Of a stretch of 64,000 bases of DNA, positions 1 to 9,940 are shown piece after piece. The DNA lies in assembly GCA_009746045.1 (NCBI GenBank), contig RPFO01000934.1, forward strand, positions 442,501 through 506,500. Direction: 5' to 3'. Under the pieces are notes generated by a model. The model searched no databases. It worked only from the letters and a program-made list of their open reading frames with translations, and was not told where the DNA came from. Source of the DNA: Mesostigma viride (Eukaryota > Streptophyta > Mesostigmatophyceae > Mesostigmatales > Mesostigmataceae). The stretch's first letter is position 1. The number at the start of each line of letters is the position of its first letter. A program made the position numbers and the translations under genes.

Positions 1-21
1 CTCGCCTTCAACTCATCCACC

Positions 22-413
22 TTGCTTGGCGGGCTTGACCCGATGGATATCTTCGAGTCGGCCCTGCTCACCCTGAGGTCCCCGGTGATTGCCCCTTGGA
101 TCCGGCTGCGGCGTCCACCCCCGGTACTCAAGCCCGGCCACCAGTTTTCATCTCACATCATCTGCTCGCCCCTGCGTGGCCACGTTCAGCCCGACAGCTC
201 CCCGTTCAGTAGCGGCGAGTCCGGGACGCTGCTGACCATTTGTAAGCCTGACTCCAGCCGCCAGGCTGCCAAGGGGGGAATGGATGGCCCTCACGCCCAT
301 GGCGCAGAGGCCAAAAAGAAACCTGGGCCACAGTTTCATGGACATCTACGACATGGGCTGCAGCACCAGGGGGGGCTGGATCAGCAGCCACAACAACGAC
401 ATGGAAAGCATCC

Positions 414-479
<66 letters not shown>

Positions 480-484
480 GCGGC

Positions 485-524
<40 letters not shown>

Positions 525-534
525 GCGGCGGCAG

Positions 535-623
<89 letters not shown>

Positions 624-1710
624 GCCACAGCAACAGCAACAGCAACAGCAACAGCACCAACAGAACCAGCCATTACGGCAGCACCAGCACCAACCCAAAC
701 AGCTACCGCCGCCGCCGCAGCAGCATCAGCAGCAGCAGCAGGAACATGATCAGGGTGTCTCACGCCCCGACAGGCGCCCACACGTCCCTGCCTGGAGGAA
801 GAAACTCGGTCATCATGATTTGGGGACACCCACCCGCCGCCGGCTACTAGGACACACCGCCACCAGCAATCAGAGCACTGCCATCATTCAACATGACACC
901 GCCACGAACAAACAGGGCACCGCCACCAACAATCAGGGTTCCGCCACCCACAAACTGAGCACCGCCGCCAACAAACAGGGCACCGCCACCCACAAACAGG
1001 GCACCAACAACATCAAACAGGGCATGGTCAGCAACCAGAGGCGCGCCGCCACCAACCGCACTCGTGCCGGGTGCTGGCAGCAGCCCTGGAATGACACCGG
1101 CGGGGGTCACCTGGCGTTCGCGGCGGCCTGCCACCCCCCCGTCGAGTTCATGCGGCACCAGGCGGTCATCTACATCCCGATAAGGCCGCTCGTGCCATCA
1201 AGGCAGGGCCCTGGGAGGGACCCGCCCAAGGTGCGCGGCGGCTTCCCCCTGCGTGTGTTGCTCGGTCGCATGGTCGACACGGCGTTCATCGCGATCCACC
1301 GGAGAGCCGTCCCGGTGCTCCTTCCGTACCACGACCTGGATAATGTCACCTGGTGGGGCTCGGCCGAGGTCTGGTGGGCGGGCACGTCGTGCCTTGGGGG
1401 TGCAACGACAGTGTTAAGGGATCTTATTGCGGAGAACACGGTGCACTCCAAGGGGCACCCCCGCGGGCATTTACCAGAGGACGTGCTCCGGAAGGCAGTC
1501 ACGGAGCGGTTTGGGGGTATTATCGAAGCGGGGATATTGGATGTCGGGGCGATGTACCCGCCGGGACAGGTGGCGCTAAATTACACGCCGGTCGCGGGCG
1601 TGGTGACCGCGCTCGCGCAGGATTGGGCGCAAGCGCCCACCTTCGCGCGCTGTGAGGCGACTCTCGCCCCGTTTTTCGAAGCGTTTGTGCGGGGCGATGA
1701 TTCATTGTGA
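22..1710 (+). CDS. Glutamine-rich ORF of unknown function
   Basis: A long open frame of about 560 codons. I do not recognise it. The first 130 residues have no clear domain. A polyglutamine block from CAG and CAACAG repeats follows (about residues 132-215), then Thr/Ala/Asn-rich imperfect repeats (about residues 280-345). The last 190 residues (from about base 1130) look most protein-like, with mixed hydrophobic and charged sequence and several Trp. No intron is obvious, and the start may lie outside the window. The repeat is open in all three forward frames, so openness there is not evidence of coding. The C-terminal part could be a real exon. Confidence 0.3.
415..655. repeat. (CAG)n / (CAACAG)n trinucleotide array
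   Basis: CAG repeats, interrupted twice by CGG triplets (about 478-487 and 523-532), pass into alternating CAACAG units. In the plus-strand ORF they encode Gln with a few Arg. The alternation of CAA and CAG in the second half would stabilise the tract while keeping Gln, which weakly favours that frame. Confidence 0.95.
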
Positions 1711-2251
1711 TCTCTTCTAATGACACCCAAGAGCCTGTTACCATTTTCCTCTAGCGATATCCAAAAGCCTGATCCATCATGCGAACATGTGCCATGGGAA
1801 GGGAGTCTAGAGGCCATTTGGGACATGAATGGGATGTCACGATTTGCGGTCATCAGGCTGCACATGGCGTGGTATAGATGACACCCACCTCTCCACGGAG
1901 GCTGCAACTGGATGGGGGGACGGGGGGGGATGGAGGGGGCGCAAGGAGCACGTGAAAATAGCACGCCTGCGAGCTGCCCAGCATGGTTAGGCGTGTTGCT
2001 TTACTGACGGTGAATAATTTGGTCACTAAGGTCTGGAAGGCTGCCTTTTCGCTGGCTTAGGATGGGGATGTCTCAAGGCTTTCGGCAAGCCGGCATCGCA
2101 ACATTTGGCCTTTGGGCCTCTACTGTACTTGATTGTTTCATTTTTTATTTACATGCAGGATAAGCTTAAGCAGACAGGTTTCTCCTGTTTTTGTTTTTTT
2201 TCTTTTTTTTTCCCCCCTCGGCTATGCTTTCTCAGTGCTGCGCAGCGGCAC
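1711..2251. other. Intergenic, no gene seen
   Basis: No supported ORF. It holds a T-rich run at about 2178-2212 and ends where the TTAA repeat of the next LINE copy starts. Confidence 0.6.
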
Positions 2252-2975
2252 ATGTATATTAATTAATTAATTAATTAATCAACCTAGTGCCCCCGTTGGG
2301 GAGTCACGGAGCACCGAAGTGCTTTTAATCCCTGTGTGTGCACAACAGGAGAAAGGGCAGAGACCCCCTTTCTCCTTTATGCCAAAGGCATGCCACAGCT
2401 GCAATCGGACACGCTAAGCGATCCGGCAGGATCTGTGGGTGCAATAAGACCCATGTGAGCATGTCATAACAAGGATCGTGGGCAAGTAATCTGAGCATAG
2501 CCAGGACGTAGCATGGCTGTACAAGGACTAGGCTAAGGCTATGGCTGGTGGTGTACCGTGCGTTAGCGGTGCACGTGACTAGGTATGTTGGCACAGCTAG
2601 GCAAACATTCTAAGCATGGCTGCCATAGCGGCGCAGTGACTACAAATGGATACAAGCTACGCAGTAGGGCTATCCAAGCTATTCTAGCCCGCAGGGGGCG
2701 TCCACATCTTGTGGTTGATCATCAGGTCCCCGCCCCTCCAAAACACCTTGGGCTTCTGGGGGTCCTGCTTGTGGCGGAGGTATTCCGGCCACAGGTCGTG
2801 TTGCTGCTGCTGCTGAGCGGGGGTCGTCGTCCAGCGTCCAGGTGAGGTCGTGCAACCTCTTGCGACGAGAGAGGAACCGCTGAGCACTTGTCCTCACGGG
2901 AGGGGAAGGTGAGCAGGACTGGTGGGGGAGCCGCCTTGTCCCGTGAGTGGGGAAGGCGGTGGCACCCACGCAGTT
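2252..2975 (-). mobile_element. 5'-truncated copy of the tetranucleotide-tailed LINE (copy a)
   Basis: On the minus strand this matches the element at 27287-28267. It starts inside the ORF at about 2975, reaches the same stop codon at 2684-2686 (ending TPPAG), continues through the same 3' UTR and ends in (TTAA)n at 2252-2280. The coding part has indels (for example near 2885-2900) that break the frame. The LINE assignment rests on 5' truncation and the shared 3' end. Confidence 0.75.
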
Positions 2976-3261
2976 ACCAACCAACATGTATATTTATATC
3001 AGCTGTGATGCAGCTAGCTTACCGCTCGAGGCAGGCTTCACGAGATACTTAACATACATACGGATTCCAGCCGTGGTCAGCCTGCCTACTTCGGCGATAC
3101 TAGAATATCGCGTAGGTCCGTGCGTCATGCTCCTGCGCACTTAGGTCTAGTGGTGACTGTGAGTCATCTTCTATAGATTCAGCAATATCGAACATTGGCA
3201 CCCGTCTCCGGTAAAGACGTTTTTCGCAGTAGGGCTGTTTCAAAAAGTCAAGTGAGATGCC

Positions 3262-3350
3262 TTAATTCGGATCAGGAGACTCACACAGCCGCGAATTGAT
3301 GCCAAAGGTCCTATGTTCGATTCCTTGCTGGTAGCTTCTAGGCTTTCTTA
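3262..3350 (+). mobile_element. tRNA-like SINE fragment, copy 1
   Basis: The segment has GGATCAGGAGACTCACACAG near its start and a box B-like GTTCGATTCC about 45 bp downstream. A second copy of the same layout is at 29276-29345. Two dispersed copies plus an internal pol III-like box suggest a tRNA-derived SINE. A convincing box A and cloverleaf are not visible. Confidence 0.4.
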
Positions 3351-5464
3351 CTTTCTGTGTTCCGCGGAATCTCAGATTTAGGCAGCTAGCGTTTTCACGT
3401 TTGTTGCTTTCTGATGACAATGTACGGCTCCTTGCAATGCCCAAGCCTGTGGTAGTTGCCTCATTAGCCTACGTTTTTGCATGCAAGTTGCACTTGATGT
3501 TAGTTAACCAGAACATGTGGGCTTTTGCGTCTCCTAGTTGTGGAGCTGAGCGTAGGAAACTGAAGGGGCCTGAATTTTGTAACGAGATGCATTTGTCATG
3601 TTATGCAGACAGTTGTCGCACTTTATATCCTCAGTCGACTGGGTTAGCTCACAGCTTGTGTTTTTGGTAATTCATTACTTTAATTAGTAAGCTCATAGCA
3701 TGAGCATAGTTCCTCTGCTTTCATGCAATGCATCCTTTGTGCGGCCCGCACCGCAGCTATAGCCACCTTCTTTGGCCCTTCAGATAAGGTTGTGTGTCTT
3801 GACTATGTTTGCGTGCGCCGGTCCCAACGCCATTCAGTTTTGGATGCCTAGGGGTGGTACAGGATTTCATCAGGTGCCACTGTGGATTCTAATTACCGGC
3901 TGGTCTTCGTGCGTATCAGATTACGGTTTCCAGGCGTGATTTCGTCACGACAACTGGTGCCACAGCCCGACCTGAAGGTGCTACGGCGGGCCGGGTGCTG
4001 AAGGACGCTGACAAGATGTCAGCTGAGGAGCAGGCCACCCCTAGGTACCGCCCAGATGAACTCCTGGCCGCCTTCGATGCCAGGAGCAGCCGACAGCGCA
4101 GCTTCATGCTGACATCCCCCGCCCCTCGTGATTTTTTGGCGATTCTGCAAGGCATCGCCACCAAGTATCGCCTGGCTCCCAAAGTCCTCCCGGGCCCCTG
4201 CGTCTCCGGGACGACCGCTCGCAGCTAGTCCACTACCCAGCACCGGCGGTCATCGCCGCCCGTCATCGTCACAGCCTTCCGGGGCCCGGAAGGCTGCTCC
4301 GCCGCAACCGCGACCCCACCGCCAAGGCCCGCCTGCAGGTTGGCGCCCTGACGGGCCAGGGCCCGCCCACGAGCAGGCTGAGAAGGCCGACGCCGAGTAG
4401 ATGCATGGTCAAAGACGTGCGCGCTTGCCATGCAGCAGAAGCACGACGGCAAGGGGGAATGGTTCTGCATGGTGCAAGCGCCTTGTGCATCCGGACGGCC
4501 TCGTCCAACGTACCCACCGCCATGACGTTCCAGGGGCGCCGCCCATGAGCGGCCACGCACTTGGGCCGTGGCCACCGGCGGCCACCATCCTGGCGACAGC
4601 GCAGCGCCACGCCCGCCAGCTTGCCACCTGCCGCCGCCGCCCGCCTTGCCGCCCAGTGCAGAGGCCGGTGGCCCGGCCGCCCCCCCCGGGTCCCCGGGGC
4701 CCTCCGTCACTGCGCAGCGGACTATAGATAGATCTAGTCTCCCCGCTGACCGGCCCGCTAGCCAACCCGTTCACCATGCATCCTTTCGCCTCCTCCAAGG
4801 GCCGGTCACGGAGGCGGTCCAGCGACTCTCGCATGACGCCCCCACGGTACGTTCCGGGCACGGTCGTGAAACTAGTAGCCGCAGTTGTGCTCCTGAGGTG
4901 GCATCTATCTGGTGGCCGGTACCTAGTAACCGCGGCACGGACCCCTAGTTAGGCGGACATTCAGTGTTGGTGCCTAGTTGCCAGTTGGCACCTCAGTTAG
5001 CGCGGGTATACGGCTGCCGGCGCTCGTGCGCCGTGACGGTCAGCGAACCGTCGCCCTTTGTAGCCCAAGATGCTAGCTGAGCACCGGTAGCCGTCTCGGG
5101 TCATGCAGCGGCTTGAGGGCACATCACCGGTTACCGTCGCGCCACTGAGCTCCAATTGCTGGCCTGGCCCGCCGCAAGGAGGAGCTCACTGACAAGCAAT
5201 CAGTGGCGGCTTGCTGGCTCAGCCTCCCTCGTCGGTACCCCACATTCTCGATCGCCGTGTCCCCCCTCCCCAATAGCATTCAACTGCCGCAGCGTTTGAT
5301 CGAGGTCACGGGGGTACCTAATGCTACGTACTCTTCCGCGACATATCATCACCGCCTTCTGCTGCCGTCGCAACCCGAGGCCTAGCGCAGCCGGGGCGCC
5401 ACCCGTGGCCTTTCCGGGATAGCCTAGGCATTCGATATGTGTTTATACCCACGTGGCAATATTC
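3351..5464. other. Gene-poor stretch with short unconvincing ORFs
   Basis: Only short ORFs are present. The best, 3995-4228 plus strand, reads RYRPDELLAAFDARSS and looks partly protein-like but matches nothing I know. It could be a decayed gene or transposon fragment. The GC-rich block 4200-4950 is open in several frames at once, as composition alone would give. Confidence 0.5.
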
Positions 5465-5790
5465 ATGAATGAATGAATGAATTAAACTCGTGCTCCCATT
5501 ATTGGGGAGTCACGGAGCACCGGATCGGTGCTTAGATTAATCCCTGTACATGTGCACAACTGGAAGAATTAAGGGCAGAGACCCCCTTGGCTCCTTCATG
5601 CCAGAGGCATGCCACAGCATGCAGCAATCGGACACCGGATGGACGATCCGGCAAGTTCTGCATGCGGGTGCAATAAGAGCCGTGTGAGCATGTGCATCAT
5701 AACAAATAGCGTGGGCAATGGGCTCACGCCATGCAGGGCATGCCCCCCTGGCATGTCTGTAATCTGGAGGCAGATGGTTCGCAATTAAGG
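5465..5790 (-). mobile_element. 3'-UTR-only copy of the tetranucleotide-tailed LINE (copy b)
   Basis: On the minus strand it matches the 3' UTRs of copies at 2252-2690 and 27851-28250. It shares the GGGGAGTCACGGAGCACC box (plus-strand sense), a CCCTGTA/CCCTGTG block, GGGCAGAGACCCCC and the GGCATGCCACAGC motif. Its terminal repeat is (GAAT)n at 5466-5483 instead of (TTAA)n. It stops just short of the MITE at 5809. Confidence 0.7.
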
Positions 5791-5808
5791 ACAGGTGGCA
5801 GGTACCGT

Positions 5809-6278
5809 AGTGGTCAAGATCACTTTGCGACAAACCTACTTTGCGACCCAAAAACAGGGTGAAATTTATAGTTTGCGACCCAAAATGAGGGCAAAGTTTT
5901 AGGGTTGCGAGCCCATCGTCCATCGACTTCTTTATGGTCAGTGGCAGGTACCCAGCTTAATGAATGATATACCCAGCTTATTAATGAGTAATCAGTCACA
6001 GATTAGTCTGATTAGTTATGATATAATAAGGCCGGGCATGGTCCTGAGTGGCCCGGTGCGGCCATGGAAGGCGAGGCCATGCACTTCATGATAGGTAATG
6101 ATTTTCCAATAAACAAGTTTTGGCGCGACGCGTTCGTTCTACCTGTCTGCGTGCGGCACGGCGCAGGCGCGACGCGGTAACATTTGAACTTTGCAACCCA
6201 AAATGAAGCCCATGTAAAGTAGTTTGCGAGGTCGATTCGCAAAGTAGTTTGTCGCAATTAAGTGAATTCTTGACCACT
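5809..6278. mobile_element. 470-bp MITE with terminal inverted repeats
   Basis: It begins AGTGGTCAAG and ends CTTGACCACT. The inverted similarity extends inward through a shared TTGCGACAAAC.TACTTTGCGA block with small indels. The flanks are GTACCGT (5802-5808) and GTACGGT (6279-6285), a 7-bp target duplication with one mismatch. There is no ORF of note. A non-autonomous cut-and-paste element is the simplest reading; the superfamily is open. Confidence 0.7.
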
Positions 6279-6330
6279 GTACGGTGGTAATTGTTATTGG
6301 TGGTTATTGTTCTCCTACGGTGTTACTGTA

Positions 6331-6737
6331 GGAGACCACCCCCAAGCTTGCCAGTGGTGGCTCCGCGTGACAGTGACCAAGTTTGCCGGCATTCAAAGTG
6401 ATTCGGGCCGTGGTGCCCACAGCCCTCATGCAGTAACTAGGTCTTTGATAGCTGAGCTCCATCCATCTCATCCCATCCCATCCCATCCCACTCGACTGTA
6501 CTGAGGACTTGCTGCTCATCATGTAACGCTGTTAATTAATAGACACGTGACTGCGTCACGTGAGCATAACTGCATAAGTCCTCAGTGGGTCCGAGGGGAA
6601 CATGGAATGGATGGTGTAAGCTATCTAGGTCCTAGTTACAGGGGTGTGGGCACCACCGCCCGAATCGCTATGAATGCCATACGCGGTCACACGCGGAGCC
6701 CCCACAGACTTGGGGGTGGTCTCCTTCATCACTACTT
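6331..6737. mobile_element. Foldback element with imperfect arms of about 130 bp
   Basis: The left arm (6331-6475) starts GGAGACCACCCCCAAG and the right arm (6605-6737) is its imperfect reverse complement. Both arms contain GGCATTCA, GATTCGGGC and GTGGTGCCCACA blocks and end near CCATCC. The centre holds a short palindrome at about 6543-6562 (CACGTGACTGCGTCACGTG). No transposase is present. Confidence 0.6.
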
Positions 6738-6766
6738 GCCATCTATCCTTGCGTACCATCTGCCTC

Positions 6767-6811
6767 AGTTATAAACATTTGTTGGTAACATTAACACAGT
6801 TGTTTATAACT
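6767..6811. repeat. Short inverted repeat with AGTTATAAACA ends
   Basis: AGTTATAAACA at 6767-6777 is matched by TGTTTATAACT at 6801-6811, spacer 23 bp. The same 11-mer forms the outer ends of the palindrome at 7333-7408. Confidence 0.75.
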
Positions 6812-6827
6812 AAGACTGTTGCGACAC

Positions 6828-6862
6828 GCCGGCATCCCGGGTTCGAATCCCGCTGGGATCGT
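6828..6862 (+). other. tRNA T-arm-like (box B) sequence
   Basis: GGGTTCGAATCCC with complementary flanks looks like a tRNA T-arm. I could not fold a complete tRNA around it because no anticodon or D arm is convincing. It is more likely a tRNA-derived relic than a tRNA gene. Confidence 0.35.
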
Positions 6863-7184
6863 TCCGGGGGTGGATTTTTCGCCTATAGTAATGCGAATAA
6901 CGTTGTGGACGCTAATCGTTCGGCCTAATGTGCCATGTATGTTAATCGAAAAAGGCAAGTGCTCTCCGCTGCATGACTAGGCGGAGTACCAGTGCTAGCT
7001 ATTCGACTGATATGATGTGCTCAACCGGCTAATCATCTGGGTTGATCGACGTCGCTCCGAAAATCGGCTGAGTCCCCGAAATCGGCTAATTTCCACGCGA
7101 TGTCTCGCTATAATCGACTAGGCCTAGTTCGGTGGCTCGCTGGGCGCCGAGTATGATAGGCCGCTGGCCTCTGACCCCCTGTCG

Positions 7185-7285
7185 ACTAGGAAATTTCGAC
7201 AATCGAATATGGAAAATTCGATAATCAAATAGGAAATTTCGATGGTCGAATAGGCAACTTCGATAATCGAATAGCCAATTCGATG
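7185..7285. repeat. Tandem repeat of a TTCGAT..TCGAATAG unit
   Basis: About four imperfect units of 24-25 bp built on the self-complementary core TTCGATAATCGAATAG with the second base pair varying. Each unit can form its own small hairpin. It lies between the two AGTTATAAACA palindromes. Confidence 0.7.
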
Positions 7286-7332
7286 ACCCGACTAGTATCG
7301 GCCTTAGCCTTGCCGGCGCAAGCAAAAGTTTT

Positions 7333-7408
7333 AGTTATAAACATCGATTCCTGCGGAATCGAGACTAAGCGCTTTGTCTCGATTCCGCAGGAATCGATGT
7401 TTATAACT
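7333..7408. repeat. 76-bp near-perfect palindrome
   Basis: Arms of 33 nt (7333-7365 and 7376-7408) are exact reverse complements. The 10-nt centre, TAAGCGCTTT, is itself nearly palindromic, with one mismatched pair. Each arm also contains an inner hairpin (CGATTCC TGC GGAATCG). Confidence 0.9.
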
Positions 7409-7419
7409 GCCTCCAGATT

Positions 7420-7977
7420 ACAGACAAACCAGGAGGCTGCCCGGGTGTGAGCCCGTCACGTCTGTAGTGTAGCACATATGTCCGTGCCGAGTCTATCACG
7501 AAAAGTCCACGGGTGGCGGCCCTGACGCGCACGGCCTGGGGAACGCCAGGTGAGGACCGTGATAGCGCCCAGGCTGGGCGCGGGCTTGGTGCCAGCTAGT
7601 CTATCTGATGTGTCTACCTGATCTGTGCGGGCCAGGTGCCCGGCTGGGCCCAGGCGCCTGTGCCTAATAATGTGGGAAACATAGGGCAAATCAGCGTACA
7701 AATCCTCATTACTAATGTGCAAACCAAAGGGGATGCCTAAGAGCCTTGCGCAGCACCTTGGTGACGTTGCCGTCGAGTCGTTGCTCCAGCTGAGTCCTGC
7801 GTCAGTGTCCAGGTCTCGGCGCCGTAAGTCAGGATCGTCAGAATGACGACCTTGAAGAGGTCACGCTTGACGATCCGCCGGGGTACGGTTGCTCCACCAG
7901 CGGCGGTGGTCATGGAGTTGCCGATCCGCCATGCCGATCCGTGTCGTCAGGTCGTCCTCGCAGTCGGGAAGTCAACT
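7420..7977 (-). pseudogene. Old LINE: C-terminal end of the reverse transcriptase ORF
   Basis: On the minus strand this encodes the post-RT tail common in APE-type LINEs: an ILTYGAETWTLT motif (around 7830), then YVSHIIRHRRLGPAGHLAR (around 7650), the usual H-R-x-L-x-x-x-G-H-x-x-R signature. Frame changes and stops separate the parts. It is the downstream half of the ORF at 16177-18390, displaced by the Copia-type insertion. The sequence CAACT sits at both break edges (7973-7977 and 16175-16179 or 16176-16180), as expected of a target duplication. Confidence 0.75.
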
Positions 7978-8632
7978 AGTTAGCATATTGGGGCACCAAT
8001 GTGCTAGATGGATGCAGGTTGAGGAGACCTTTCCAACGCCGTGTCAACCGCCTAGAACAGACAAGGGACTAGAAAGTTATCAAGTCCCGAAGTACTGCCG
8101 ACCGGTGGGCGAGGGCGGGGCACGCTCAGGGCATAGTGGACAGGACACGTGGCAGGCCGTGCCTGCACAGGCTTAGCCTGTACACTCACGTGACTGGGAC
8201 ACAGTGTACTGAGGGCTCAACGGTACTGTGGCTAGTAGAAGCAAGTAACCAGCCAGCAGGTCTGCAAGGATGTAAGTCCTTGCAGGACTGTGGCAGGTCC
8301 TGTGCTGTCCTAGACACAGGATAGCCAGAGATTCCTGTATGCTGCCTGCAACAAGGATGCAGGGCAGCGATACGAGGCTCTGGCAATGTAGCGTTGCCCA
8401 GCGTTGCTCATGACCGAGGAACAAGGATGGAACGAGGTTGCATATAGCTCGAGGCTCAACGAGGCAACGAGCGTCTTCACACACGAACCTTGGTCGTCAC
8501 GACGAGTGGCGAGCCTATCGAGGGTCGTAGGCCTGGTGTGAGGATAAAGGTTGCTAGCCAGCAGCCTAGGGTCATTCCAGCCGGCAAGGACCAGGAGCTC
8601 ACAAGCTCTGCTGACGAGTTGCTGCGCAAATC
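7978..8632 (+). repeat. 5' LTR of the Copia-type element
   Basis: Starts AGTTAGCATATTGGGG and ends GCTGCGCAAATC. Reading the two LTRs side by side I see no difference, so insertion was recent. The exact ends are ambiguous by 1-2 bp because the flanking TCAACT overlaps the LTR end. Confidence 0.92.
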
Positions 8633-8656
8633 GTACTATTGCTTCCAAGCGCTTTC

Positions 8657-9783
8657 ATGTCTGGTTCATCGTCAAGCAGCCACGGTGCTGGTGAGGCGAA
8701 CGAGCAGAGAGACGCGCAAGCGTTTTTCCCCTACCGTAACCAAGCAAACGCTCCAACATTCGTGCAAGCGGCCTACGTAGCGAGGCACTTGGCAGAAGAG
8801 GGGTGGGTGGCGGTGAGTGGGGGAGGCAGCAGGCCAGCGGCGGCGGACCCGATTATACAACGGGCTCGCGTCGTGATTTCTCCAGGTGAGACGGGGCGAG
8901 TGGCGGTGGAAGAGTTGGTGCGCATTCGTGACGCGCTAGCTGAAACTGCTAATCGTGTGGAGGTCGCTTATCAGGGCGCCCATATCACGCTAGCCGGTCT
9001 CGACCTAGCCAGGGAGGCGCTTAGCCAGATTGTGGCAACAGCGCTCGGCAGCACCCGACTGTTTAACCACTGGGTGGCGACAGCAGTGCTAGGAGAGGGG
9101 GTACCAGACGCCGACATCATCCGGAACGCGCGTGCTCGGGAGGCGGTGAATCCTTGGAGCACGGCGGAGGTATTTGCCCAAACCATTGAGAATCTTGTTG
9201 CTGTCCTTTTGCAAGAGTCGAGAGGGTACGCAGACAGGTTCTATATTACCACGCAGCCTTTCGGAGTGTACTCCAGGCTTGATACACCGAGGCCGGAAAC
9301 ACCACTGCGTGGGGTCCGGAGGTGGAAATTGTCACGGGGGTCGAGAAGACGCCTGAAGACGTCCATTTTGAGTGGACTGACAAGCCAGAGGGCTCCGTCA
9401 AGCGCTCAGCCCAGCAGATAAACGAGGGCGACGGCACTACCGAGACCTACGAGGCAAGGCAGAGAGCTGATCTGCATATCCCTCGTGAGGTGACTCACGA
9501 GTACGATCGTTACGGCCGAGGCGAGCAGAACGAGCTTGTCGGCGGCGGTAAGCGGTGGGTACGCGATCTTGCTTGGCATCGCAACCCAGGTGAGACACAA
9601 CATCCAGTCGAACGCAAGGCAGACGGGCGACCTGTGACCTGCGTGCTGGGAGAGTTTAACCCAGACCTCCAGATTGTCGCAGAGGCAGCAGCAGCCATAC
9701 CGGTTGCTGAGGGTGTTGAGCAGCGTCAGACCGTGAGGAGGGGCAGGCGAGTGCAAGCCAGGAGGCGGCCTCGTCTGGAGTAA
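8657..9783 (+). CDS. Extra ORF between 5' LTR and gag, function unknown
   Basis: The ORF opens 25 bp after the LTR (MSGSSSSSHGAGEANEQRD) and runs to about 9300, then continues in another frame (GPEVEIVTGVEKTPEDVHF) to a stop at 9783, so one indel near 9300-9325 splits about 375 codons. The first half is predicted mostly helical, with Ala-rich amphipathic stretches; the second is charged and ends in an Arg-rich tail (RRGRRVQARRRPRLE). No zinc knuckle, protease or envelope-like membrane segment is visible. It might be a capsid-like or regulatory protein, but this is not shown. Its place ahead of gag is unusual for Copia. Confidence 0.55.
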
Positions 9784-9940
9784 GTGCGTGAGCCTGAGTG
9801 GGTTCCAGCAACCGTATCTGCGTGTGTTTCTGTGGTATTTATAATGCTTCGTAACACGCGCGGGGCGGCAGCGGGAGCGGGGCGGGAGCGGGGGATGGCG
9901 GGGTGAGGCAAGGGCAGACACAGGAGGCCCCGCCAACGTC

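Noticed and set aside
206-829. Long polyalanine/valine, polyleucine, polyserine and polycysteine ORFs over the CAG array
   Set aside because: A 3-bp repeat without stops opens every frame; only the glutamine frame continues into protein-like sequence.
6780-6862. A complete tRNA gene around the box B at 6838
   Set aside because: No acceptor stem, D arm or anticodon loop could be paired convincingly.
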